Shown here one piece after another: positions 8,365 through 17,516 of a stretch of DNA of 64,000 nucleotides. Source of the DNA: Bradyrhizobium sp. CCBAU 51627 (lineage in GTDB: Bacteria; Pseudomonadota; Alphaproteobacteria; Rhizobiales; Xanthobacteraceae); the NCBI RefSeq assembly GCF_028128765.1, contig NZ_LBJG01000083.1, forward strand, positions 34,602 through 98,601. Direction: 5' to 3'. The notes beneath the pieces are model-generated. The model was not told the DNA's origin and ran no database searches. It worked only from the letters and a program-made list of their open reading frames with translations. The translations under genes were made by a program, and so were the position numbers. Position 1 is the first letter of the stretch. The number at the start of each line of letters is the position of its first letter.

Positions 8365-8729
8365 TGGCCACGATCCTCACCGTCGACGATTCTCCCAGCA
8401 TCCGGCAGATGATCAAGGTCGTGCTCGAGCCGGCCGGTCATAGCGTGATCGAGGCCGGTGACGGGGCGCAGGGCCTCGCCAAGGCGCAGGCCGGCAAGCT
8501 CGATCTCGTGATCACTGATCTCAATATGCCCGTCATGAACGGGCTGGAGCTGATCAAGGCGCTTCGCAAGCTGCCGAGCGCCGTCGGCATGCCCATCGTG
8601 TTCCTGACCACCGAATCCAACGACACGGTGAAGCAGGAAGCCAAGAGCGCCGGGGCCACCGGCTGGATCACAAAGCCGTTCAAGCCCGAGCAACTGCTCG
8701 CCGTCGTCGCAAAACTGGTGCGCGCATGA
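8364..8729 (+). CDS. cheY: Chemotaxis response regulator CheY
   Basis: A 121-residue single-domain receiver. The acidic pair D8/D9, phospho-acceptor D52 (VITDLNMPVMNG), the T82/T83 switch position and K104 (ITKPF) are all in place. It is coupled to the STAS gene upstream (1-base overlap) and to cheA downstream (4-base ATGA overlap). It should take phosphate from CheA and act on a flagellar motor or another output; the operon alone does not say which. Confidence 0.95.
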   Translation: MATILTVDDSPSIRQMIKVVLEPAGHSVIEAGDGAQGLAKAQAGKLDLVITDLNMPVMNGLELIKALRKLPSAVGMPIVFLTTESNDTVKQEAKSAGATGWITKPFKPEQLLAVVAKLVRA

Positions 8730-10828
8730 GCGCGATGGACCCGACCGAGATATTCCGACAGGAAGCGAGCGAGCTGTTCGAGGTTCTGGAAGGAGCCCTG
8801 CTCGACCTCGGTCAGCGTCCCGACGACCGCGAACTGGTCGATTCCGCGTTTCGCGCCCTGCATACCATCAAGGGCTCCGGCGCCATGTTCGGCTTCGACA
8901 AGGTCGCCTCCTTCACCCACGAATTCGAGACTGCCTTCGATCGTGTCCGCAAGGGCGAGATCAGGCCGACCCAGGAGTTGATCTCGGTCGCGCTCGCCGC
9001 CAAGGATTATATTCGCGCGCTGATCGAGAATCCGCAGTCGACTGACGATATCATCGGTGAAGCCATCCTCGACGACCTCAAGCGCTTCGTGTCTTCCGAC
9101 CAGCCCGCTGTGGCGGTCGTCGAGATCGCCGAGGCTCCGCCGCTGGCCCCCGGCGGGAGCAAGCAGGCTGGCTGGCACCTCTTCCTGGAATTCGAATCCC
9201 ACATCCTGCGCAACGGCTCGAACCCGCTCGATCTGCTGGAAGATCTCTGTAAGCTCGGCCCCTGTTTCGTCGTGCCGATCACCGACGGCGTTCCGTTCCT
9301 CGACGAGATGGAACCGGAAGACTGCTATCTGAAGTGGGACGTCAAGCTGCACGCGGCCTGCGACAAGGCCGCGATCGACGACGTCTTCATGTTCGTCTCG
9401 GACGAGATGAAGCTGACGCTTTCACCGCTGGAGCATGTCGAAGCACCCGTGCCGGCACCGCTGTTGCAGCTCCTCGACGAGGAGCCCGCCCTGGCGGCCG
9501 AGATGCCGGCACCGACCGTCGAGGCTCCCGTTGTCGAGCAGCTCGTCGCAAAGGCGGAGCACGGGCCGCAAGCTCAGCCCGAAGTCAAAGTCGAAGCCAA
9601 GACCGAACCTAAGATCGAACCCAAGGCCGAAGCCAAGCGCGACGATCGCGGCATCGCCACCGTCCGCGTTCAGGCCGAGCGCCTCGACGAGCTGATGGAC
9701 CGGGTCGGCGAGCTCGTGATCGCGCAAGCGCGCCTGACCCAGCTCGCATCCGCGGGTTCGGATCTCTCGATCAAGATGATCGCGGAAGAGATCGAGCGCC
9801 TCGCTTCGTCCTTGCGCGACACCACGATGGGCGCCCGCATGGTGCCGATCGGCTCGCTGTTCGGCCGCTTCCGCCGCTTGGTGCACGATCTGTCGCGGGA
9901 CCTGTCGAAGCCGGTTGAATTCGTCACCTCGGGCGAGGATACCGAGCTCGACAAGACCATGATCGAGTGCCTGGCCGATCCGCTGGTGCACCTGATCCGC
10001 AACGCCATCGACCATGGTATCGAAGACACTGCGACCCGTTCCGCCAACGGCAAGTCCGAGCAGGGCCGCATCGAGCTCGCGGCCGTGCATTCCGGTGCGC
10101 AGGTGCTCGTCACCGTGAAGGACAACGGTGGGGGCCTTAATACCGCCCGCATCCGCGCCAAGGCCGAAGAGCAGGGCCTGATCGCTCCGGGTGCTGCGCT
10201 GTCCGATCACGAGATCCACCAATTCCTGTTCCATCCGGGCTTCTCGACCGCGCAGACCATTTCTGCGCTGTCCGGTCGTGGCGTCGGCATGGACGTGGTC
10301 AAGCGCACCATCGAGAACATGCGCGGCTCGATCGACTTGTCGACCCGACCGGGGCAGGGCACCACGGTGACGCTGCGCCTGCCGCTGACGCTCGCCATCA
10401 TCGAGGGCCTTCTGATCCGCGTCGGCGAAGGCCGTTACATCATTCCGCTGTCGGCCGTGGAGGAGTGCATCGAGCTGACTGCCGAGGACGAGCGGTCCCG
10501 CGGGCGCAACTTCCTCAACGTGCGTGGCAACCTCGTGCCCTTCCTCCGCCTGCGCGAGCTCATGTCGTCCTCGGGTACGCCTGATCAGCACCAGAAGACG
10601 ATCATCATTTCGACCGGCGAAACTCACGTCGGCCTGGTCGCCGACCAGATCATTGGCAACCACCAGACCGTGATCAAGTCGCTCTCCAAGCTGCATTCAG
10701 ACGTCACGATTTTCTCCGGGGCAACCATTCTCGGCGACGGGACGGCGGCGCTGATCCTGGACGTGGCGCAGCTTATCGCGCTGGCGCAGTCGAAAGTCGA
10801 GAAGCAGCATATCAGCGAGGCGGCGTGA
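8726..10828 (+). CDS. cheA: Chemotaxis sensor histidine kinase CheA
   Basis: A 700-residue kinase. The N-terminal HPt domain has the phosphorylated histidine H46 in ALHTIKGSG. A central region rich in Glu, Ala, Pro and Lys (about 230-305) acts as linker. It is followed by the dimerisation helices (LDELMDRVGELVIAQARL), the HATPase domain with N box (DPLVHLIRNAIDHGIE), G1 (VKDNGGGL) and G2 (GRGVGMDVV), and a C-terminal CheW-like domain ending near residue 690. All motifs for autophosphorylation are present. It overlaps cheY upstream and cheW downstream, so the complex is made in fixed proportion. Confidence 0.96.
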   Translation: MSAMDPTEIFRQEASELFEVLEGALLDLGQRPDDRELVDSAFRALHTIKGSGAMFGFDKVASFTHEFETAFDRVRKGEIRPTQELISVALAAKDYIRALIENPQSTDDIIGEAILDDLKRFVSSDQPAVAVVEIAEAPPLAPGGSKQAGWHLFLEFESHILRNGSNPLDLLEDLCKLGPCFVVPITDGVPFLDEMEPEDCYLKWDVKLHAACDKAAIDDVFMFVSDEMKLTLSPLEHVEAPVPAPLLQLLDEEPALAAEMPAPTVEAPVVEQLVAKAEHGPQAQPEVKVEAKTEPKIEPKAEAKRDDRGIATVRVQAERLDELMDRVGELVIAQARLTQLASAGSDLSIKMIAEEIERLASSLRDTTMGARMVPIGSLFGRFRRLVHDLSRDLSKPVEFVTSGEDTELDKTMIECLADPLVHLIRNAIDHGIEDTATRSANGKSEQGRIELAAVHSGAQVLVTVKDNGGGLNTARIRAKAEEQGLIAPGAALSDHEIHQFLFHPGFSTAQTISALSGRGVGMDVVKRTIENMRGSIDLSTRPGQGTTVTLRLPLTLAIIEGLLIRVGEGRYIIPLSAVEECIELTAEDERSRGRNFLNVRGNLVPFLRLRELMSSSGTPDQHQKTIIISTGETHVGLVADQIIGNHQTVIKSLSKLHSDVTIFSGATILGDGTAALILDVAQLIALAQSKVEKQHISEAA

Positions 10829-11289
10829 TGAGCGATGGTTTGGCGACGGAACACCAGGCCGACGCGATGCAGGTCGTGATGATCGGCCTTGGCGAGGAGA
10901 AATTCGCACTCGACGCGGGCCTCGTCCGCGAGATCATCGATCCTGTGCCGGTGACCAAGGTTGCGGGCGCCCGGTCCTTCGTTCCAAGCGTGATCAACGT
11001 GCGCGGCAACGTCATTCCGCTTGCTGACCTGCGCATCCGCTTCGGCATGCCGCAGCTCGAAGATTCTGCGGATACGCGCATCGTCGTCATTGAGATCGAG
11101 CTCGACAACGAGCCCGTCCTGGTCGGCGTCACCGCCGATAAGGTCTACGAGGTCACGGAAATTTCGCAGACCGACGTGCAGCAGACGCCGCGCGTCGGCA
11201 TGCACTGGAAGCCGGAGTTCATCCGTTTCATCGCGAAGTGGCGTGAACAGTTCGTCATCGTTCCCAACATGGAACGCATCCTGAATTGA
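10828..11289 (+). CDS. cheW: Chemotaxis coupling protein CheW (first copy)
   Basis: A 153-residue CheW domain protein linking receptors to CheA. Typical segments are VVMIGLGEEKFALDAGLVREII, PSVINVRGNVIPLADLRIRFGM and VGVTADKVYEV. The ATG at 10828 overlaps the cheA stop by one base; a GTG three bases earlier is also possible. Two cheW genes flank the first receptor gene, and this one is clearly diverged from the second, so the operon may build arrays with mixed couplers. Confidence 0.93.
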   Translation: MSDGLATEHQADAMQVVMIGLGEEKFALDAGLVREIIDPVPVTKVAGARSFVPSVINVRGNVIPLADLRIRFGMPQLEDSADTRIVVIEIELDNEPVLVGVTADKVYEVTEISQTDVQQTPRVGMHWKPEFIRFIAKWREQFVIVPNMERILN

Positions 11290-11330
11290 GATCATGGCTC
11301 CGCGAGGGGCTTAGGGGCAGGGGCTGAAAG

Positions 11331-13031
11331 ATGAGATTTACGGTCAAGGCAAAGCTGGCCAGCGCGTTCGGCTTGGTCATCGTGTTGTCCATGGTCGCCG
11401 GCGGCGTCGCCTACATGAAGCTCGGCGACATGATGGCGACTGCCGACAGCATGGTCCTGCGCGCCAAGCGAATGGAGAAGGCGGGCGAGATCGAAAAGCT
11501 CATCCTGCTGCAGCTGCGGGCGGAGAAAAACGCCATTCTGGGCAATGATGCCGAGGCCCAACAATTCGCCGCCGACGCCGTCAAGCGCCGCGAGGACGCA
11601 ATCAAGAGCCGGGATGAAGTCTATGCTCTCGCCAGCGAAGCGGGCAAGAAGCTGCTGGACGGCTTCTCGACGGTCTACGGCAAGATGAACGCCTACCAGG
11701 AGGAGACGATCAACCTGGCGAGAACCGACAAGGCGAAAGCGACCGAGCGTTCGATGAACGAAGGCCGCAAGGTTGTCGCGGACGCGCTCGAAGCAATGGG
11801 CGCCTATGTGCAAAACACCAAGAAGCAGATGGCCGAGCAAGCCGTCCAGTCGAAGGAAGAAGGCCACCAGGCTCAGCTCATGTTGATGACCCTGATCGGA
11901 ATCTCGCTTGCGGCTGCGATCGCCGCGGCGCTGTGGATCTCGATCTCGATCAGCCGGGCGCTCGGACGTGCCGTCAGCCTCGCTGGTGCGGTCGCGGGCG
12001 GCGACCTCAGCCAGACGATCAATGTCACCAGCAATGACGAGGTCGGCGATCTCGTCAAGTCGCTGAATGGCATGGTCGGGAAGCTCCGGCAAATCGTCGC
12101 GGAGGCGCTCACTGCCGCGCAGAACGTCTCGGCCGGCAGCCAGGAGCTCTCCGCAAGCGCCGAGCAGCTCTCGCAGGGCGCGACCGAGCAGGCCTCGTCT
12201 GCCGAGGAGGCGTCCTCCTCGATGGAGGAAATGGCCTCGAACGTGAAGCAGAACGCCGATAACGCCAACCAGACCGAGAAGATCGCGGCGCAGTCGGCCA
12301 AGGATGCGGAAGTCAGCGGCATCGCCGTCGGCCGAGCGGTCCAGGCGATGCAGACCATCGCCGAGAAAATCACCATCGTGCAGGAGATCGCGCGTCAGAC
12401 CGATCTGCTCGCCCTGAACGCGGCAGTCGAGGCTGCCCGCGCCGGCGAGCACGGCAAGGGCTTTGCGGTGGTTGCTTCCGAGGTGCGCAAGCTGGCCGAG
12501 CGGAGCCAGGCTGCGGCCGCCGACATCGGCACGCTGTCGAGCGAGACCGTGAAGGTCGCGCAGGATGCCGGCAGCATGCTGTCGAAGCTGGTGCCTGACA
12601 TCAAGAAGACGGCCGAACTGGTCCGGGAAATCACGGCGGCCTGCCGCGAGCAGGACGTCGGTTCGGCCCAGATCAACCAGGCGATCCAGCAGCTCGACAA
12701 GGTCGGCCAGCAGAACGCCAGCGCTTCCGAGCAGGTGTCATCGACCTCGGAAGAACTCGCCTCTCAGGCCGAGCAACTCCAGTCGACGATCTCGTTCTTC
12801 CGAATCGAGCAAGCCGGCCGTGGCGAGAGCGCTGCCTCCGCGCCGATCGACCGTGCAGTCACCCAGCTCCGCAACAAGGCGGGACAGATGCAGGCGGCCG
12901 ACCGTGGCGCGAAGAAGCCCGTGCCTGCGCGCAAGCCGGCGCGCGCGATGAAGGTCGCGGGCGCAGGAGGCGGCTTTGCCTTCGACCTGGATGACGGCGA
13001 AGACGACCGCGACGCCGAGTTTCAACGCTGA
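11331..13031 (+). CDS. Methyl-accepting chemotaxis protein (566 residues)
   Basis: A transmembrane receptor. TM1 is at about residues 10-30, followed by a periplasmic four-helix-bundle-type sensor (31-185), TM2 (about 186-208), one HAMP segment (to about 255) and the signalling domain with hairpin tip LLALNAAVEAARAGEHGKGF. Methylation-helix Glu/Gln pairs are abundant. The C-terminus ends EDDRDAEFQR after a Lys/Ala/Arg-rich linker, the same ten residues as the second receptor. It probably arose with the 601-residue neighbour by duplication; the signalling halves are nearly identical and the sensors differ. The ligand cannot be inferred. Confidence 0.95.
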   Translation: MRFTVKAKLASAFGLVIVLSMVAGGVAYMKLGDMMATADSMVLRAKRMEKAGEIEKLILLQLRAEKNAILGNDAEAQQFAADAVKRREDAIKSRDEVYALASEAGKKLLDGFSTVYGKMNAYQEETINLARTDKAKATERSMNEGRKVVADALEAMGAYVQNTKKQMAEQAVQSKEEGHQAQLMLMTLIGISLAAAIAAALWISISISRALGRAVSLAGAVAGGDLSQTINVTSNDEVGDLVKSLNGMVGKLRQIVAEALTAAQNVSAGSQELSASAEQLSQGATEQASSAEEASSSMEEMASNVKQNADNANQTEKIAAQSAKDAEVSGIAVGRAVQAMQTIAEKITIVQEIARQTDLLALNAAVEAARAGEHGKGFAVVASEVRKLAERSQAAAADIGTLSSETVKVAQDAGSMLSKLVPDIKKTAELVREITAACREQDVGSAQINQAIQQLDKVGQQNASASEQVSSTSEELASQAEQLQSTISFFRIEQAGRGESAASAPIDRAVTQLRNKAGQMQAADRGAKKPVPARKPARAMKVAGAGGGFAFDLDDGEDDRDAEFQR

Positions 13032-13065
13032 GCACCGCTTAACCCAACTGACCCGGGACTTGGCA

Positions 13066-13548
13066 ATGGCCGCAACCTCTCAATATCTGACGCTCGGGCT
13101 CGCCGGCGAGACCTTCGGCATCAGCATCCGCAATGTCCGCGAGATCCTCGACATGCGGCCGATCTCGCGGCTTCCCCACGCGCCGAGCTTCCTGCTCGGG
13201 ATGATCGACGTGCGCGGCGCGGGCTATCCGATCGTCGACCTCAGGACCAAGCTCGGGCTGCCAAATGTGGCGGCGACCGAAGCGACGCGCATCATCATTC
13301 TCGACGTACCGATGCAGGACCGTCTGGTCGGCGTCGGCTTCGTCGCCGATTGCGTGTTCGAAGTGACCGATATCGACGAGCAGGCGATCGAGCCCGTGCC
13401 CGATGTGGGCGGCCAATGGCAGTCCGACTATGCCGCCGGAATCGGTCGCAAGGGCGAGAAGTTCGTCGTCATCTTCGATCTGGCCAAGCTGATGGCCCAC
13501 GACGAGATACCGGAAGGGCGCGGCGCCGATACATCGCGCGCCGCCTGA
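13066..13548 (+). CDS. cheW: Chemotaxis coupling protein CheW (second copy)
   Basis: A 160-residue CheW domain protein. Segments TLGLAGETFGISIRNVREIL, LGMIDVRGAGYPIVDLRTKL and VGFVADCVFEV mark the fold. The ATG at 13066 lies 34 bases after the first receptor stop; an open frame extends upstream but overlaps that receptor. The C-terminal tail (EIPEGRGADTSRAA) is short and polar. It sits between the two receptor genes and could give the second receptor its own coupler. Confidence 0.93.
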   Translation: MAATSQYLTLGLAGETFGISIRNVREILDMRPISRLPHAPSFLLGMIDVRGAGYPIVDLRTKLGLPNVAATEATRIIILDVPMQDRLVGVGFVADCVFEVTDIDEQAIEPVPDVGGQWQSDYAAGIGRKGEKFVVIFDLAKLMAHDEIPEGRGADTSRAA

Positions 13549-13609
13549 GTCGACAAGAATAACGCGCGGTCAGGCCCAAGCAAACTCAATTCGAATCAAC
13601 GAGATCAAG

Positions 13610-15415
13610 ATGAGATTTACCGTCAAAGCCAAACTCGCGAGCGCCTTCGGCATCGTCATCCTACTTTCCATGGTCGCCGGCGGCGTTGCTTATCTGAAGC
13701 TCAACGACACGGTGGGCACCACGGGGCACTTGTCGGCGCGGGCGGCTCGTCTTGCCAAAGTCGCCGAGCTTCAGGAGAGCGTTCTGCTCCAGGTGCGAGC
13801 CGAGAAGAATGCGATCCTGGCGGCGACTGAGGCCGATCAAAACAACTTTATTGGCCAGATCGGGCAGCTTCGTGAACGCGCCTTGAAGGTCAAGGACGAA
13901 GCCTATGTCGGCGCGAGTGAGGCCGGCAAGAAGATGATCGATGCATTCGCGTCGGCCTACGCCCATTCGAATACGGTGCAGGACGAAACGCTCAGGACGG
14001 CCAAGCAGGACAAGGCGAGGGCAGCCGAACGCTCGATGAAAGAAGGTCTCGCGGCCACGACGCCCGCGCTGAACGCCGCAAACGACTACATCAATTATGT
14101 GAAGAAGCAGATGGCCGAGGAGAGTGAGGCGGCCAAAGTCGAAGGCAGCCAGGCGATCATCACCTTGCTCGCCCTCGTTGCTGCGTCGCTGGTCATTGCC
14201 GTCGTCGCCGCGATCTGGATCGCGCTCAACATCAGCCGCTCTCTGACACAGGCCGTCGGCCTGGCGGATGCGGTTGCCCTTGGCGATCTCAGTCACAAGA
14301 TCGAAGCGTCCAGCAACGACGAGATCGGCGATCTCTTGAAGTCGCTGAGTGCGATGACTGTCAATTTGAACAAGACGGCCGCCGTTGCCAATGCGATCGC
14401 GCAGGGCAATCTCACCGTCGAGGCCACGCCACTGTCGGACAAGGATACGCTCGGTCTCGCGCTCGAGCGCATGGTCGAGAAACTTCGGCAAATCGTCTCG
14501 GAAGCTCTCACCGCGGCGCAGAACGTCTCGGCCGGCAGCCAGGAGCTCTCGGCCAGTGCCGAGCAGCTCTCGCAGGGAGCGACGGAGCAGGCCTCGTCTG
14601 CAGAGGAAGCCTCTTCCTCGATGGAAGAGATGGCCTCCAACGTGAAGCAGAATGCCGACAACGCCAACCAGACCGAGAAGATCGCCGCGCAATCCGCCAA
14701 GGATGCGGAAGCGAGCGGAGCGGCGGTGGGACGTGCCGTCAATGCGATGCAGACGATCGCCGAAAAGATCACCATCGTGCAGGAGATCGCGCGGCAGACC
14801 GACCTGCTTGCGCTCAACGCAGCCGTCGAAGCCGCGCGTGCCGGCGAGCACGGCAAGGGTTTTGCCGTGGTGGCCTCCGAGGTCCGCAAGCTGGCCGAGC
14901 GAAGCCAGGCCGCCGCTGCCGAGATCGGCACGCTGTCAGGCGAAACCGTCAAGGTCGCGCAGGACGCCGGTGCCATGCTGGCCAAGCTCGTCCCCGATAT
15001 CAAGAAGACCGCGGAGCTGGTCGAGGAGATCACAGCGGCCTGCCGCGAGCAGGACGTCGGCTCGGCCCAGATCAACCAGGCAATCCAGCAACTCGACAAG
15101 GTCGGCCAGCAGAACGCCAGCGCCTCCGAGCAGGTGTCCTCGACTTCGGAAGAGCTGGCTTCGCAGGCCGAGCAGCTCCAGGCGACGATCGCCTATTTCC
15201 GCATCGAGCAGAGCGGAAAGGAACAGGCGGCAGCGCCGACCGACCGGGCGGTGACCCAGCTCCGCGCCAAGGCAGCGCAGATGGCGGCGGCGGATCGTCC
15301 GGCCAGGAAGGTGCAGGCCAAGCCGGCACGTGCGGCGAAGGCGGCCGGCGGTGGTGGTTTTGCCTTCGAGTTGAACGATCGCGAGGACGATCGGGACGCC
15401 GAGTTTCAGCGCTAG
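13610..15415 (+). CDS. Methyl-accepting chemotaxis protein with an extra HAMP-like segment (601 residues)
   Basis: The architecture matches the 566-residue receptor: TM1 about 10-30, helical sensor, TM2 about 185-207, HAMP, signalling hairpin and a C-terminus ending EDDRDAEFQR. It is 35 residues longer because a second HAMP-like helix pair (around AAVANAIAQGNLTVEA, residue 265) is inserted before the signalling domain. The sensor half is diverged from its paralogue while the hairpin is almost identical, which suggests duplication followed by change or exchange of the input. A hairpin in the DNA follows at 15427-15453. Confidence 0.95.
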   Translation: MRFTVKAKLASAFGIVILLSMVAGGVAYLKLNDTVGTTGHLSARAARLAKVAELQESVLLQVRAEKNAILAATEADQNNFIGQIGQLRERALKVKDEAYVGASEAGKKMIDAFASAYAHSNTVQDETLRTAKQDKARAAERSMKEGLAATTPALNAANDYINYVKKQMAEESEAAKVEGSQAIITLLALVAASLVIAVVAAIWIALNISRSLTQAVGLADAVALGDLSHKIEASSNDEIGDLLKSLSAMTVNLNKTAAVANAIAQGNLTVEATPLSDKDTLGLALERMVEKLRQIVSEALTAAQNVSAGSQELSASAEQLSQGATEQASSAEEASSSMEEMASNVKQNADNANQTEKIAAQSAKDAEASGAAVGRAVNAMQTIAEKITIVQEIARQTDLLALNAAVEAARAGEHGKGFAVVASEVRKLAERSQAAAAEIGTLSGETVKVAQDAGAMLAKLVPDIKKTAELVEEITAACREQDVGSAQINQAIQQLDKVGQQNASASEQVSSTSEELASQAEQLQATIAYFRIEQSGKEQAAAPTDRAVTQLRAKAAQMAAADRPARKVQAKPARAAKAAGGGGFAFELNDREDDRDAEFQR

Positions 15416-15426
15416 GAGCGTACGGA

Positions 15427-15453
15427 TCGGCCTGGCCCTCTCGGCCAGACCGA
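15427..15453 (+). terminator. Hairpin between the second receptor gene and cheR
   Basis: An 11-base stem with one C-A mismatch (TCGGCCTGGCC with GGCCAGACCGA) closes a 5-base loop, 12 bases after the receptor stop. There is no clear T-run, so it may be an internal attenuator or an mRNA-stability element rather than a full terminator. It could lower cheR-cheB expression relative to the receptors. Confidence 0.45.
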
Positions 15454-15547
15454 CCCGTCTCGGTTACAGCAGACGCGCAGGAATCGAAATGGTCCGTATG
15501 GCCCGACATTCAGTGCAGGCGGTCGCTCCGGGCCCAGGTAGGCGGCC

Positions 15548-16402
15548 ATGACGCCTGCCGTTCAGGATATGGCCGTGCATCTGTCGGACCGTCATTTCCG
15601 CACCATTGCCGAATTGATCGAGGGCCAGGTCGGAATCAAGCTGCCGCAAGGCAAGCGCTTGATGCTGGAAGGGCGGCTGCACAAGCGTGTGCGCGCGTTG
15701 AATTTCTCCGACCTCAACGAGTATGTCGAGAATCTGTTCGAGGCAGATCATTTCGACGTCGAACTCACCCATCTCATCGATGTGGTGACGACCAACAAGA
15801 CCGATTTCTTCCGCGAGCCACAGCATTTCGAGTTCATGAGGGAGGCCGCCGTCCCAGCGCTACTGAAGTCGCACAAGCGCAGGACCGCCAACCTGAAGAT
15901 CTGGAGCTCAGCAAGCTCGACCGGCATGGAAGCCTATACCGCGGCCATGGTGCTGGACGACATGACGCGAAGCGGGTCGCGGTTTGAGTTCCGCATCCTC
16001 GGCACCGATATCTCGACCGCGGTGCTGCGCCTGGCAAAGACGGCGATCTACAGCCGTGACGTGCTCGCGCCGGTGCCGGAGCATTTCGTCAAGAGATATT
16101 TCCTGTCGTCGCGCGACAAATCGCGCGGTGAGGTGCGGGTGGTGCCGGAATTGCGGCGCATGACGCATTTCATGCGGATGAACCTGATGGATTCGTCCTA
16201 TCCGGTCGATCGGGACGTCGACATGATCTTCTGCCGCAACGTGCTGATCTATTTCGACAAGCCGACGCAGCGGAAGGTGGTCGAGCAGCTCTGCAACCAT
16301 CTGCGACCGGGTGGCTATTTGCTGGTTGGGCACTCGGAATCCATGATTCACAGCTCCGTTCCGGGTCTGAAGCAAGTTCAGCCAACCATTTTCCAGGTCT
16401 GA
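15548..16402 (+). CDS. cheR: Chemoreceptor glutamate methyltransferase CheR
   Basis: A 284-residue methyltransferase. The N-terminal helical domain (FRTIAELIEGQVGIKLPQGK) precedes a SAM-binding Rossmann domain with IWSSASSTGMEAYTAAMVL, FRILGTDISTAVL and the DMIFCRNVLIYFDKPTQ motif. It methylates receptor glutamates for adaptation. The ATG at 15548 is chosen; one 21 bases downstream (MAVHLSD) is possible. It is followed 17 bases later by cheB, so both adaptation enzymes are made together. Confidence 0.95.
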   Translation: MTPAVQDMAVHLSDRHFRTIAELIEGQVGIKLPQGKRLMLEGRLHKRVRALNFSDLNEYVENLFEADHFDVELTHLIDVVTTNKTDFFREPQHFEFMREAAVPALLKSHKRRTANLKIWSSASSTGMEAYTAAMVLDDMTRSGSRFEFRILGTDISTAVLRLAKTAIYSRDVLAPVPEHFVKRYFLSSRDKSRGEVRVVPELRRMTHFMRMNLMDSSYPVDRDVDMIFCRNVLIYFDKPTQRKVVEQLCNHLRPGGYLLVGHSESMIHSSVPGLKQVQPTIFQV

Positions 16403-16419
16403 TTGGGGGCACGCTCAAC

Positions 16420-17511
16420 ATGCCCAAGGAAAACGTTCGGGTGCTGATCGTGGATGACTCGGCCTCGGTCCGCCAAATCCTTCAGACCATTCTCAATGAG
16501 GATCCTGATATCGAGGTGATGGCGACGGCGTCCGATCCGTTCGTGGCGGCGCGGCGCCTGCAGGACGAAATCCCTGATGTCATGATCCTTGACCTCGAGA
16601 TGCCGCGCATGGACGGAATGACGTTCCTGCGCAAGATCATGGCGCAACGCCCGATCCCGGTGATCATCTGCTCCTCGCTCACCGAGGAAGGGTCGAACGT
16701 GATGTTCGAGGCGTTCGAGGCGGGCGCCGTCGACATCGTGCCGAAGCCGAAGATCGATACGCGGCAGGCGCTGCTCGAATGCTCCACGCGACTACGTGAA
16801 TCCGTGAAGTCGGCGGCGCGCGCACGGGTACGGCCGCGCACGGAACGACGGGTGATCGAGAAGAAGCTGACGGCCGACGCCATCATCCCGCCGCCGGTGC
16901 AGGGTAAGGTCCGGCCGGCAACCGAAGGCATCGTCTGCATCGGTGCATCGACCGGCGGTACGGAAGCGCTCAATGACGTTCTGGAGATGCTGCCGGCGAA
17001 CTGCCCTCCCATTCTGATCGTCCAGCATATGCCGGCGGGCTTCACGGCCGCTTTCGCCAGGCGTCTCGACAGCATTTGCCAGATCCGCGTCAAGGAGGCG
17101 GAGGATCGTGAGCCGGTGTTGCCAGGCTGCGCGTATATCGCGCCGGGCGCTCGCCACATGCTGCTCCAGCGCATCGGTCTGCGCTATCAGGTCGCGATCA
17201 AGGATGGCCCGCCGGTCTCGCGCCATCGCCCTTCCGTCGACGTGCTGTTTCGCTCCGCGGCCCAGCATGCCGGCGCCAACGCGCTCGGGATCATCATGAC
17301 GGGCATGGGCGATGACGGCGCGCGCGGCATGCTGGAGATGCGCAAGCTCGGTGCCTCGACCCGGGCGCAGGACGAGGAGAGCTGCGTGGTGTTCGGCATG
17401 CCCAAGGAAGCCATCGCGCATGGCGGGGTCGAGAAGGTGGTTGCGCTGCATCACATTCCGCGCGAGATCATGCACTGGTACCAGGCCGGGCACGCGGCGG
17501 CGGCGGGCTGA
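16420..17511 (+). CDS. cheB: Chemotaxis response regulator and protein-glutamate methylesterase CheB
   Basis: A 363-residue two-domain enzyme. The receiver has D12/D13 and phospho-acceptor D58 (VMILDLEMPRMDG). A basic linker (about 125-165) leads to the methylesterase with catalytic S177 (IGASTGG), H203 (VQHMPAGF) and an Asp at 298-299 (GMGDDGARGM). It removes methyl groups from receptors and may deamidate Gln. All catalytic residues are present. The next gene starts 5 bases after its stop. Confidence 0.96.
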   Translation: MPKENVRVLIVDDSASVRQILQTILNEDPDIEVMATASDPFVAARRLQDEIPDVMILDLEMPRMDGMTFLRKIMAQRPIPVIICSSLTEEGSNVMFEAFEAGAVDIVPKPKIDTRQALLECSTRLRESVKSAARARVRPRTERRVIEKKLTADAIIPPPVQGKVRPATEGIVCIGASTGGTEALNDVLEMLPANCPPILIVQHMPAGFTAAFARRLDSICQIRVKEAEDREPVLPGCAYIAPGARHMLLQRIGLRYQVAIKDGPPVSRHRPSVDVLFRSAAQHAGANALGIIMTGMGDDGARGMLEMRKLGASTRAQDEESCVVFGMPKEAIAHGGVEKVVALHHIPREIMHWYQAGHAAAAG

Positions 17512-17516
17512 TCGCG

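Noticed and set aside
9422..10696. A 424-codon antisense frame over cheA
   Set aside because: It is opposite an unmistakable kinase gene and has no recognisable motif; long antisense frames are expected at this GC content.
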